Source of the DNA: Dryococelus australis
Taxonomy: Eukaryota; Arthropoda; Insecta; Phasmatodea; Phasmatidae
NCBI GenBank assembly: GCA_029891345.1
Contig: CM057002.1
Span: 18,676,295 to 18,740,294, forward strand
Direction: 5' to 3'
DNA length: 64,000 bases
Position numbers and translations under genes: made by a program. The first letter of the stretch is position 1; each line of letters opens with the position of its first letter. The notes below the pieces were generated by a model that ran no database searches, was not told where the DNA came from, and saw only the letters and a program-made list of their open reading frames with translations. Shown here piece after piece: positions 54,832-64,000 of this stretch.

Positions 54832-55870
54832 TTAGTGCTGTCGCTCGATCAGCTTCTTAAGTGTTTGTTCTGTTTTCACAATGAGACGAATAACTTCATC
54901 ACGCACATGTTTGCAATGAGCCCACTTGTCGTCAGTACGCATGTCAGACAGATGACCTGAAATCGTGCGATGCACAGCCTCTTCCATTGTAGTAAGCTGC
55001 TTAGTCAGGAGACTGATGTGGGATGCGAGCGAATCGACAAATGTTATTGAGATTGGTAGTCGTAATTCCTGCAATAATTGAGCTAAAGTTTTGCTTCTAG
55101 GTTCCCCGCTGAGGCAGTAAGCTGTTTGTCGACCAGATACGTTAGAATTTTAGTGTCCGCCCACCACTACCAAGTTTCGCTTCTATAGCAGTGAGTTTGG
55201 CCGCGTGGTCGGGGGCGGCGTGTTTGTGACCATGTGGGACACACATTCTATCTGCGTACTCAGAGCACCAGTTTGCTTGAATTGTTGGTTGCTACGAGCA
55301 GATGTTCCTTCCAAGTTAGCACCATGGGCTGTAAGCACACTGCTGTCAACACCCTCGCCCATATCATCCATCTTTTTCTCCATAGTAGAAAGCTTGCTTT
55401 GCAAGTCATTCAGAGACTGCATGCTTGAAGTTATGGTTTTAATTTGTCTGCCAACAGCAGCGATGTTCAATTCCAGCTTCATAGTTAAATTGGCAAGCGC
55501 ATCCGCAGTTATTTTTGCTCAGACATTAAGACTTTTGTTGAACTTCAAGGACAGATCATCGGCGACAACTTGTACATTGTCCTGTTTCTTCTAAAGTACG
55601 CTTCCAGGCCGGTCCATTTTGTATTAAGGATCGTGTCAAGTTTCCTAGACAGGTCGGTAAGGCCACTTTCTGCAACTTGTGCGCCTACGATATCCAATTT
55701 GTTATCCAAAGCTTCCAGCTTGTCCCCGAGAGTGGTCAACTTATCTGCATCAGTAGATTTCAACGAGCGATTTTTGGCAGACAGTACGTTCGTGTTGGTC
55801 AATGTCTGGCCTTCAAAAACCTTGAGTGCATCACCGGCAGTGGCGATGCGTTTTATAATTTAATGGGCAA
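54832..55870 (-). pseudogene. Long coiled-coil protein, fibre-like, in Polinton copy A
   Basis: Three overlapping minus-strand pieces form one protein of about 340 residues: LTTLGDKLEALDNKLDIVGA and LTDLSRKLDTILNTKWTGLE (55,802-55,590); LSLKFNKSLNV, a stop, LANLTMKLELNIAAVGRQIK, SLNDLQSKLSTMEKKMDDMG (55,560-55,200); and SLASHISLLTKQLTTMEEAV ending LKKLIERQH (55,074-54,832). Hydrophobic heptads run nearly throughout, predicting a rod. One stop and two frame changes break it. By position, upstream of the integrase and in the same orientation, it may be an element gene. A fibre or spike-like structural role is inference. It could also be an unrelated coiled-coil gene relic. Confidence 0.45.
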
Positions 55871-57165
55871 GCTACTGCGTGCAGGGGGTCAGATCAACGC
55901 CATGTTGATCTCACTAATAAAGGGGGTGGTGGTCCAGTCCCCCCCTGGGAAAATTTGTAAAATGGTGCCATTTAAACACTTCGTACCTAAATATGAAATA
56001 CACTGCTTGTAAAAATATTAATATGTTGTAACAGAATTTGCCAGAGTGAAAAATATCACAAGGATACCTTCATCAAACCCGGAACATTGTCCACTCAAAA
56101 TCAATATAATTTTAATACCCTTCGGCAGTGAGGTATGTAAATACGGAGCAATTTTGTTTGTACAGAAGTGTAGACAGAAAAAATCATTATTCGTTTATGT
56201 AAAGATGGAAAGCAGTCAATGCGAACAAGCAGGCGGCAGGAAAAAACAAAGTAGGTAGAGTGTGCATCAAAAGAGAAGATTCTTCTAGCACAGCGTGAGG
56301 AGACGAAGCACAGAAGGGGATGTGTTCAGTGATAGCCTATAGGAGGAAGGGAACATGAGGAGGAGGGTAGCCGAAGTCATAACAGCCGAGCTGAAAATAT
56401 ATTTGCCACCATCCTTGCGTCCATGTAAGTTACCGTTCGTATCGTGCAGCTGTCTTTCACCAAAAATAAACCAATGATTATACTTAAACCAGCTGCAGCA
56501 CAGTTGCGAAGATATAGGGACATATGAGCATATCATGCAGTGTGTGTGTGAATACCAACCACGGGTGTAACAGGTGTTTATGATAACCCTAATGTTCTTG
56601 AATTGCTAATCAGTGTAATTCGATGCACCGACACTGAACATTGTCACCCAGAGCGATAGTTGGCGCCACAAAGGTTGTCTCGCAACCCGATACAGAGGAA
56701 TATGCCTAGATTAGACAATACAAACATCCCACAGGCCACATCACTATAGAGGTACAGTAAAACGTGTCATGAAAAGCTGCCTTGTGCTTTCGAAACATGT
56801 GGTATTGATACATTCAAACATGTAGGCCTACATAGTTTTATTGTACTTATAAAGCAAATATTTACATAAGCCATGAAATGTACATGTAAACTAATGTGTA
56901 CACATGTTTTTTCCAGTACCGCTCACCTTCTGAATCGATATTGTAGGAGTTTAAATCATAATCGCACAAATGTACTGCCAGCCCCCCCCCCCCTCCCTCA
57001 ACGGTCGACATTTATCAATTGTGTGGGAGTTATTTATTGTCCACCTCACTACCTAAATGTCAAAATCGTCAATGTTAGTCTTAATTTGTCATTTTGCTCA
57101 ATGTTTCTGTGGGGTAGAAAAAGATTTTACTGTACCATCCTCAAACCCTACTTCCTGTTTTATTC
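55871..57165. other. Junction between Polinton copies A (minus) and B (plus)
   Basis: No recognised gene. This is where the two oppositely oriented copies meet head to head. A C-run lies near 56,982-56,993. The element ends (TIRs) should be in or near here, but none was identified by eye. Confidence 0.4.
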
Positions 57166-57620
57166 TGTAAACAACTGCGAGTGGAACAACTATCACTGCA
57201 CTAACTCCTCTCACTACCTCAAAGTGGTATTTGAATGCTTTCCTCTGATTCATAAGCGCAGACCGGTCAAAGTTTGATCACGCCAATATACGGAACGTGA
57301 AAGTTCACCTGAACTCTGAATGCTACCCGTATGCCGACCTAAACGTAGATTATGCGATTGGCATGTACATGGTTCCATACAATATGTACGCCGATTTTCA
57401 GAGCGCCTATTATGGTCAAAACACACAGTTCCGATGCTAACACCCTACGAATTTGTGAGCAAGTTCCCTCTGCTTGTGTTCGATGTGAGCAAGCAAGATG
57501 ATAGAATATAGGGCGGAGTCGTAGACTGTTGCATCGAATTGTCCTCTTTGGCTAATTTCGTGGCCAACACACAAGCATGCACGCTGATAATTCATGATTG
57601 TCAGATAACGTGCAATGTTC
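57166..57620 (+). pseudogene. C-terminal part of capsid-like protein (copy B)
   Basis: The frame at about 57,180-57,260 gives LTTSKWYLNAF, a stop, FISADRSKFDHANIRNVKVH; the block LNSECYPYADLNVDYAIGMY and YNMYADFQSAYYG follows. After a stop and frame change come FPLLVFDVSKQDD, VVDCCIELSSLANFVANTQA and LIIHDC. This order (SxFDHxNIxNVxxxLNSExYPYxDLNxD, then FDVSKQ, then NxPANTQAxxLIIHD) is a widespread arthropod element protein. I take it to be the major-capsid-type structural protein of Polinton/adintovirus-like elements, from memory and not verified. Only the C-terminal third survives, with at least three disruptions. Confidence 0.6.
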
Positions 57621-57678
57621 GTGATAGGATAGTTTAGATATTGACATAAATAGCATAATTACCACCACTAGACTCACA

Positions 57679-58150
57679 ATGTACGTGAACGTCCAGGGCT
57701 GTATGTCGCAGTGTGGGTTTGTAATTAAACAAATCTGCATAGCATATACAGATGGCAGATTACACAAATGTTCATTTCTTCCGCCTTTCCCATGGCACTC
57801 CTTCGACGAGAAAAACATGACTACGAATACATGGCCCAAGAAATATTATCATGGTCTTAACTGGTGCGATGGAAATGTAGAATACGATAAGATATGAGAT
57901 GTACTCACCTCTATGCTGGAGCCAGATGGTGTTGTCGTCGTTGCCGGGGCGGAACAAAAGCGATTGCTGAGCGTGTATTGCGAAATACAATGGCGATTTG
58001 TGATGTACAGACCGAGTATGACTGTCTATCATTACGCACACGGAGTTATTTGTGTACAACAAATCATAAGTATTTTGTGTCTACGAGGCAGGGTGTGTCC
58101 ATGCATGAGTGCATTACTACTACGGTTCTGGTCTTTTGGGGGGGGGGGGG
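57679..58150 (+). pseudogene. Conserved Polinton-associated protein of unknown function (copy B)
   Basis: ATG at 57,679: MYVNVQGCMSQCGFVIKQIC, then CSFLPPFPWHSFDEKN, HGLNWCDGNVEYDKI, a TGA at 57,895-57,897, then TSMLEPDGVVVVAGAEQKRL. A frameshift near 57,980 leads to a Cys/His-containing end (LCTTNHKYFV, VCPCMSA). The start follows the capsid-like gene by about 60 bases, as in copy C, so the gene order is conserved. About 160 residues when whole. Known to me only as a family of uncharacterised arthropod proteins. The final third may bind zinc (inference). A 12-base G-run (58,139-58,150) sits at its end, as in copy C. Confidence 0.65.
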
Positions 58151-58216
58151 GCAAAGTACGGAAGGGCAGTGAACAGAGTATGTCTACCTGTAGGGTGCAT
58201 TCGTAGAGGGTGTTAG

Positions 58217-58376
58217 GGGGGACTCAACAGTGGCCTAATGTCAACCTAATGGATGCCTAACATGCTTTAATGTAGGTCTAAAAGGGCCCTAATGGTGCCA
58301 AATGGGACTCAACAGTGGTCTAATGGAGACCTAAAGAGGTTCTAATTGAGCCCTAATGGGACCTAATGTAGGTATG
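58217..58376. repeat. Degenerate short repeat around CCTAATGG
   Basis: CCTAATG or close variants occur about ten times in 160 bases (for example GTGGCCTAATG, CCCTAATGGTG, GTGGTCTAATGG, CCCTAATGGGACCTAATG), and GGGACTCAACAGTGG occurs twice, 95 bases apart. It lies in the gap between two Polinton genes. Confidence 0.7.
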
Positions 58377-58488
58377 GGAAAACTATGCATGTAGAAATCA
58401 GTTCTCGTTCTCTAGATGTAAAGTGTTTTCTCACCAGTATAAGTAGCAATGTGCATTGTACCTATAGTCCAGTGTCGGTGCAGCTTCT

Positions 58489-58980
58489 AAGCATAAGCTT
58501 CGACCTACATTCTTTGCTAACTGAGCTGCCAGGAGAGAGATCCTACGCTGCCATGGGTTTCAACATACGTGACTGTGTCCAGTTTCGGCCGGAAGATATG
58601 ACCACGACCCTCTACGATCACTTCTATGTGGGATACTGAGTTATATTCAAACCAGAGCTGGGCTATGAACAAGTGCAAGTATGTAATGGTACAAACCACA
58701 TGTGGGTGTATCAGGACACCTGGGACATTTTTCACAGTGAAGTGAGGCCGCGCTACAAATATGACAACTGTGTTGTCATTCATTTGCGACCCAGCAGTCA
58801 GCTGCCAACTGCCAACAAATGGACACATTCTCAAAGTAAAGGCAGAATTTGAAGACATCGGTGAACAGCAGTGCTCTGGCAGGCGAGTGGACTATGCTCT
58901 ACGCGAGGAAGACAGTGGCAAGATTTTGCGATGGTCTGAAGAGTGTACAGGTCATATTCATACAATGAGGGCGAAGTAAT
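58489..58980 (+). pseudogene. Unknown Polinton-like ORF, VGYR family (copy B)
   Basis: The homologous start codon is ATA in place of ATG (ISFDLHSLLTELPGERSYAA). It continues MGFNIRDCVQFRPEDMTTTL, YDHFYVGY, a TGA at 58,636-58,638, VIFKPELGYEQVQVCNGTNH, MWVYQDTWDIFHSEVRPRYK and YDNCVVIHLRPSSQLPT. After a frame change come VKAEFEDIGEQQCSGRRVDY and REEDSGKILRWSEECTGHIH, then a stop at 58,979. Compared with copies A and C this is the most complete version, about 150 residues. It is aromatic- and acid-rich without signal peptide or membrane segment. Function unknown. Confidence 0.65.
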
Positions 58981-59078
58981 CTGGCATAGTAAATGTAAAT
59001 GCTGGGAAACTACTTGTGCCCTTGTTGTACATCTCCTGCTGGTAGTGGGTGACGTTCTGTGAAGACTGCGCAGCAAAC

Positions 59079-59113
59079 TATAAAATACCTATGCGTCTAG
59101 CCTGCTATCAGCA
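59079..59113 (+). promoter_or_regulatory. Core promoter of the P/T-rich Polinton ORF (copy B)
   Basis: TATAAAAT at 59,079 is followed 31 bases on by the initiator-like ATCAGCAG (A of TCA at 59,110), then the ATG at 59,141. It is equivalent to the promoters at 30,352 (copy C) and 50,762 minus (copy A). Confidence 0.6.
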
Positions 59114-59140
59114 GTGGTCGACGACGAAGAAAACATCAAC

Positions 59141-60080
59141 ATGTATCTACCGTTTAGACCCGACTGCCTACTGGAGTATGGAGAGACGGTACGGCTATGT
59201 AACACACTATCGATGATGGCGACGGCGAGCGGACCCACACAGAAACATGCGATGGTGCATCACACTGGCTCTTGGCCCACCAACCGCAAATTTATGAACA
59301 TTCACAAGAAATGATTGACGGCACACCACCTGGGCAGTCCATCATCAGACACATGAGGGCAGACACACTCTGCCCTGTGATGTTGACGAGTTGGACGTAC
59401 GTCCTCTTGGTGGATGCATGGTGCCTGGCTGCAGCCGCCACCCCAGACGCTCAATCTGCGGAGGCGCAAGCTGCCGCCGTGGACACCCATGCTGCCGTCG
59501 TCCCGGAGGTACAAGCTGTCCCCTTGGGGAAATTATGCTGCTGCTGCTATCCATGGAAGACCTGCCGCCGCCGACGGTAGTAGACAGCAGCAGCAGCCAG
59601 CTACCCCGGCCACCATCTGCAATGGCGGTGGTGTTAGACAGGGTGTCTCGTCGTCAACAATTGGTGCGGCAATACCAACACTGCAGCCGCCTGATGCAAG
59701 AACTATGCGAGTTCATGTGTGGCAAGTCAACGACGAAGCGAAGACGGAGGGCTCCAGCCGTCGGTAACAGTATCGCCGCCAGCCCAGCCAGGCCCCTCAG
59801 CCACCCCAGTCAACATTACCGACACTTCAGCCAATAGTACCACTGCACGGCGCCCGAAGAAGGTGGATGCGTCTACTTCGACACAAGTTGTAAAAAAAAG
59901 CAACGCGTCGACGCAGACTCTCCCAGGCGTCATCGCCTCACATGACCAGCCAGTCCTTATGTGGGAGCCTGCCGAGACAATAGTGTAATGCCGCCAGAAG
60001 CAAAGAAGAAGGTATTAAGAGAGCTTCTGCTAAAACTGGCAGTCTTTGTAAGTGTTGCACACACGTTACTTTTAAAGAGA
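59141..60080 (+). pseudogene. P/T-rich Polinton ORF (copy B)
   Basis: ATG at 59,141 (MYLPFRPDCLLEYGETVRL) follows the conserved promoter by about 30 bases. After a frame change near 59,220 it reads TETCDGASHWLLAHQPQIYE, then an Ala/Pro-rich zone. Further frame changes give VSRRQQLVRQYQHCSRLMQE and KRRRRAPAVGN, then VSPPAQPGPSATPVNITD, RRPKKVDASTSTQVVKKSNA, STQTLPGVIASHDQPV and a final helix PPEAKKKVLRELLLKLAVF. It alternates Pro/Thr/Ser-rich and basic segments, as in copy A. A DNA-packaging or core role is possible but not shown. At least three frame changes make it a relic. PolB follows downstream, as in copy A. Confidence 0.55.
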
Positions 60081-61251
60081 ATTTATATCTCGACCGACTT
60101 TCATGTTTTTGTATGCTGTTTGTATTGAGAGACAGAATATTAACATAGTCAATTAAAACATAGCTTGAGATTTATAATGTATGTATAACTTGTAATAAAA
60201 TGTGTTAGAATATATTTATAACGTTTATTTCTTCACTACTATCTATATGTCGCATAACACATACCTACATTTTTCTGGTGCGCGCGCACACGTGCACATG
60301 CGTGCACACACACTGACACACACACACACTCTGAATTTAATTGCAGAGTGACCACTGAGAGGCAGTTATGACAAATCAAGTCTGGTGCAGAGAGAGAGAG
60401 ACACACACACACACACATGTGAATTTCATTTCAGATTCACCACTGGGAGACCGGTATGACAAACTGTAGAGTGTATAAGGTAACTGTTGTATTCAGATAG
60501 GAGAACATACAAAGCAAATTAATTTAATTTCCAACTCCTCACTTTAGAGCTATGACATATAGTGCTAATATGTCTGGTGCAGTGAATTTAGTTTCAACTG
60601 CTAACGAGCGACTGTCGACGGCTGAGCGAGGGAGTAGGAGAGAACTTGTTCATAACCTGAATCTGAAATGAGCACATCGTGAGTTTGTGCGTAGTTGAAA
60701 CCGCCTGCCAAAGCTAGAGGGCTTGCCGGGGCTTTAATGGAGTGTGCCCTTCTTTAGCCCCCTCCGATCGAGGGTTGTCGGAGGCAAGATGCTGTCTCTA
60801 CTTAACATAAAAACAGGGGAATTTAAATTCAAACTCGCCACTTATGCTGAGAGCTATAATGCTCTAGTGGTAACCTAGTGTCGTTGACCAAAATCGTGGA
60901 CATAGAAAATACCTTGCTTGCACGTGGCAAGGTTAAAGCAATGGGCGAGGCAAGGTGCTGTGTCTATATTTATACACGTATCCACTTTCCATTTCCATCA
61001 TTCTTGACCGTGTCCTGGTGTAGTACACTTTACTTTGTGTGCGTGTGCTGCCTGCCACGAGTCTACTTCTGCATATATAATATAATCTCGTACGTCAGTG
61101 TAGCTGTTTGGTAAGTGTTGACATCTAAGGTTTTTATATATTAGAGAGTTAAGTGATGTGTGCTAGTTGAGCAGGTTTTACCAAGCATCGAGCTATACAC
61201 ACACAGTTCACATTTAAGGTTTGGGAAAAAACGCAGTCGGTTAACCTCGTC
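60081..61251. other. Non-coding stretch between P/T-rich ORF and PolB (copy B)
   Basis: AT-rich with CA and GA microsatellites at about 60,280-60,330 and 60,390-60,418 and an AATAAA at about 60,193. The zinc-finger N-terminus of PolB expected here (present in copy A) is missing. Confidence 0.45.
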
Positions 61252-61640
61252 TAGGCTGTTCACAAAAAGAGTGAGGGTTTCCATAGTCCAAATATTATTT
61301 CTTTGCGCACTTTAACCTTCATAGTCTTATGTTGTCTGCAGACGTGAATTTGCTTAGTTTACTGTACATTGTTTTACTCTGTCATGTTCGGTAAAAACGT
61401 GTGCAAGTTAGTTATTTTCAATAGCACTTGGCAATATTATTTCAATTGAACAGTCTCCTCAGCGTACAGCAAACGAGCGCTCCTGTCTGCCATGCCTACC
61501 TGCAACACTGTAGTGTACATATTTTGCACATACTCATAGGCATGGCATTGCTAATTTTTACACTGTCTCCGCGAAGTAAGTAAACTTTTGAGTTGGTTGA
61601 GAAAAGGATCTCGTGCTCACTTTTTTTTACCGTACATAGT
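61252..61640. mobile_element. MITE-like element with eroded TIRs (copy 10)
   Basis: The left end CTAGGCTGTTCACAAAAAGA at 61,251 and the right end TCGTGCTCACTTTTTTTTAC then CGTACATAGT at about 61,610-61,640 correspond to the family TIRs. The interior was not matched to the other subfamilies. Confidence 0.5.
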
Positions 61641-62042
61641 CTCGGGATGGCGGCGCGCTTGAATATTGAGCCGCCCACAAGTAATCGGACCTGACCCCTC
61701 TCAACGGTATGAAAAACAGGTTTTTGTTGGTCGTTGCCTGTGTAGCATGAACAGGCATTTTCTCTCGCTTCAAAAATCCTGCATGTATGCACTTTTCGGA
61801 AGCTATAGGACAGCAGTGCTATTCGGGACTTAGCAATGGTAGAATGCGTGAGGATACGAGGGACTGCTGTGAGAAAACTTGGTAAAAAAATTAGGTCTAG
61901 TTTTTTTTTATCATATCGTGGCACAATCTTACGCGTATCCTTGTTTTTGCTTAGGATTTCACTCCTCCCTCCGGCCTGCATCGTGTTGAGCGCCGCCGCC
62001 CCTGCGTGAGCTCCATTCCTCCCCCCCCCCCCCCCACCTCCC
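61641..62042. other. Non-coding stretch before PolB (copy B)
   Basis: No recognised gene. It ends in a 15-base C-run (62,021-62,035), where the homology to PolB begins. Confidence 0.4.
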
Positions 62043-64000
62043 TCAAATCCAGACCCGTCGATCGCATTCACATATGGGTACCAAAAACATCTGCGCATCA
62101 GTTATGGAATTTACGTCAAAGTGGACAACGATATAATACCAGCCGTCAAGACCGCTAGCCTCCCCGCCAACAAAGTGACATTCTACACCAGGAAGGGCAT
62201 TGCAAAGAAGTTTATGGAGGAAATCGTTAGTATTGGTAATCTGGTGAAAGAGATTTACAGCCAGTTCGAGCCGATGCGTGAACTCACTGCAGGCGAACAG
62301 GCTGGCTATACTTTTGCCGAAGCCTGCTACATAAGTTCCGGCCACTTCACCGAAACTAACCAGAAGGTCCAAGACCATAACCACTTTACCGGTTCATTTC
62401 TTGAGGTGGCGTGTAACTCCTGTATCAAGCTCCGACGCCGCCCCAAACGCTTACTAATCCTGTTCCACAGTTTGGTATATGATGCGAATTTTATCATCAC
62501 GCAGCTTGACTACGACACAGAGGACATTTATATAATTCCTAATACGGAGGAAAAGTCGATCACTTTTTCAAAAAGTTTAGGCGACAGATTCACCATTCAG
62601 TTGATCGACACCTTTAGGTTTATGTCTGCCAGCTTCGCCACCCTTGTGCAGAAAAAATTACCGGCCGCCGATTTAAAGACAATTGCTGCATTCTTCACTG
62701 ATCCCCGGCAACTCGAGTTGGTGACTTGCAAAGGAGTGTTCCCCTACGATTGTATCACATCGTTGGGGACACTCGACGAGACGCAGCTGCCGGACATCGC
62801 TGCCTTCGACAACCGACTCACCGGATCTGGAATCAGCGAAGAAGACTACCATCACGCACAGACGGTCTGGGAGGTATTTAGATGCAACATGCTCCGAGAT
62901 TATTCTGATTTGTACGTCCAGACCGACGTCATGATTTTGTGCGATGTCTTGGAGAACTTTCGGGGGCTTTGTCGACGTATGGTCTGGACTGTCTCTTGTA
63001 CGTTAGTCCCCCCCCCCCCCCGGGTCGTCGTTCGATGCCATGGGGCACAAGACAGGTGTGGAGGTAGAACTTCTAGTGGACTAGAACGCCCACCTGTTCG
63101 TCGAGGCTGGTATCCAGGGAAGGGCTGGCCCCAATGCATCACACATCACGTGGTAGCGAACAACATGAACTTGTCTGCAATGTATGATGCTACTTGGCCG
63201 TCTACCTACCTCCAGTATGTCGATGCTAATAATCTCTATGAATGGGCAATGTCCCTGCCCCTGCCCTATGGTGGCTTCGAATGGATTGGTATGGATATTG
63301 ACCTTATGTCCTTACCGGGTGATGGCCCGATTGGCTACATACTGGAGGTGGATGTTAACTACCCTATGTTGCTGCACGAAGAACATCGAGACCACCTGTC
63401 CCTGCCCATCAACGAATGTCACTCGGAGTCCAAACTGCCCAAGCTAATGACGACACTTGAGGGGAATACACGCTACATCGTCCACTTTGTAACCCTCAAG
63501 CAGGCATTAGCACATGGGCTGGTGTTGAGAAATGTCCATCTTGTCTTGAAGTTCCACCAGAAGGCATGACTGAAGCCATACATCGAACTGAACACCGCTA
63601 AACGAAAGGCTGCCATGAACGCCTTCGAGTGCGACTACTCTACTTCAGGCTCATGAACAATATGAAATATGTCAAGCTGATGGAAAATAAACACAAATAT
63701 CAGCGGATGGTGATCGTCTGCAAGGGGAGCGGGCGAAGAAGCATTCCGCTGTCAAACAATATGTTGCGAAACTCTTTCCCTCGTCAAGCTGAACCACGAG
63801 AGTAGATTGTTCGACAAGCTGGTATATGCCAGCTTTGCCGTACTGAACCTGTCAAAAATGCTCATGTACCACTTCTATGATGATGTAATGAAGGCACGGT
63901 ACAGCACTGATATGGGACTCGTGTACATGGAGACGGATTCCTACATTATTGGCATATCGTGCTCCGATTTCTACAACGACCTTGCTTCAGACCTGGCACA
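62043..64000 (+). pseudogene. Polinton DNA polymerase B, exonuclease-to-palm part (copy B), runs off the window
   Basis: Homology begins at SNPDPSIAFTYGYQKHLRIS, then YGIYVKVDND, equivalent to the YGYQ..SYGVYVKVDNN stretch of copy A. A zinc-binding-like stretch (CYISSGHFTETNQKVQDHNH) and the exonuclease region follow: ILFHSLVYDANFIITQLDYD with ExoII-type residues, TIQLIDTFRFMSASFATLVQ, then DYSDLYVQTDVMILCDVLEN. A 14-base C-run (63,008-63,021) shifts the frame, and motif-like blocks (GSSFDAMGHKTGVEVELLVD, FVEAGIQGRAG) read in the other frame. Motif A is intact at YVDANNLYEWAMSLPLPYGG. A TGA at 63,567-63,569 replaces an expected Trp. Motif C reads VYMETDSYI where YxDTDS is usual. Terminal-protein and thumb regions lie beyond the window. 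Confidence 0.9.

Noticed and set aside
62121..63569. A 482-codon frame that looks like an intact gene
   Set aside because: It crosses a 14-base C-run where the true PolB frame shifts, so about 50 residues in the middle are out of frame; it also starts mid-protein and ends at a stop replacing an expected Trp.

Overview
The window looks like nuclear DNA of a large, repeat-rich arthropod genome, most likely an insect. The order is a guess, although the tRNA-derived SINEs resemble those I associate with polyneopterans such as stick insects and orthopterans. The reasons are the AT-rich background, abundant microsatellites and homopolymer runs, tRNA-headed SINEs, Tc1/mariner, Ty3/Gypsy and R1-like LINE remnants, and several decayed Polinton/Maverick (adintovirus-like) elements. 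I find no intact cellular protein gene, no rRNA and no free-standing tRNA gene.

Layout. Bases 1-12,950 are AT-rich, non-coding and probably intronic or intergenic, with MITE copies, a 113-bp x3 tandem repeat and a perfect hairpin. Bases 12,960-14,230 are a GC- and CpG-dense island with outward-facing splice-donor-like sites at both edges, so it may be a bidirectional promoter with two first exons. Bases 14,230-27,400 hold several MITE copies, four SINEs of two families, a degenerate Tc1 element and a 25-bp x5 tandem repeat. Bases 27,400-30,700 are a broken, partly inverted piece of a Polinton-like element (copy C). Bases 31,700-33,150 hold a GC-rich unknown remnant joined to an R1-like LINE reverse-transcriptase fragment. 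Bases 34,940-39,145 are a minus-strand Ty3/Gypsy element that has lost its protease region. A fragment related to the last Polinton cassette gene (copy D) lies at 40.6-41.1 kb, and a mariner-type element with recognisable TIRs occupies 41,331-42,677.

The main feature is 45.2-64.0 kb: two copies of one Polinton lineage in opposite orientations. Copy A (minus, about 55.9 to 45.2 kb) has a coiled-coil ORF, a conserved ORF plus integrase with a C-terminal chromodomain-like segment, an unknown ORF, a proline/threonine-rich ORF and the N-terminal half of protein-primed-type DNA polymerase B. Copy B (plus, about 57.2 to 64.0 kb and off the edge) has the tail of a capsid-like protein, a conserved unknown protein, the same two unknown ORFs in the same order, then the exonuclease-to-palm part of DNA polymerase B. 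The order (unknown ORF, P/T-rich ORF, PolB) is the same in both, and copy C repeats the first part of it. A TATA-plus-initiator promoter in front of the P/T-rich ORF is recognisable in A, B and C.

All coding remnants carry stops, frameshifts or lost catalytic residues, so they are annotated as pseudogenes. MITEs and SINEs are inserted between the Polinton genes. Family names rest on motif recognition by eye. No search or alignment was run.
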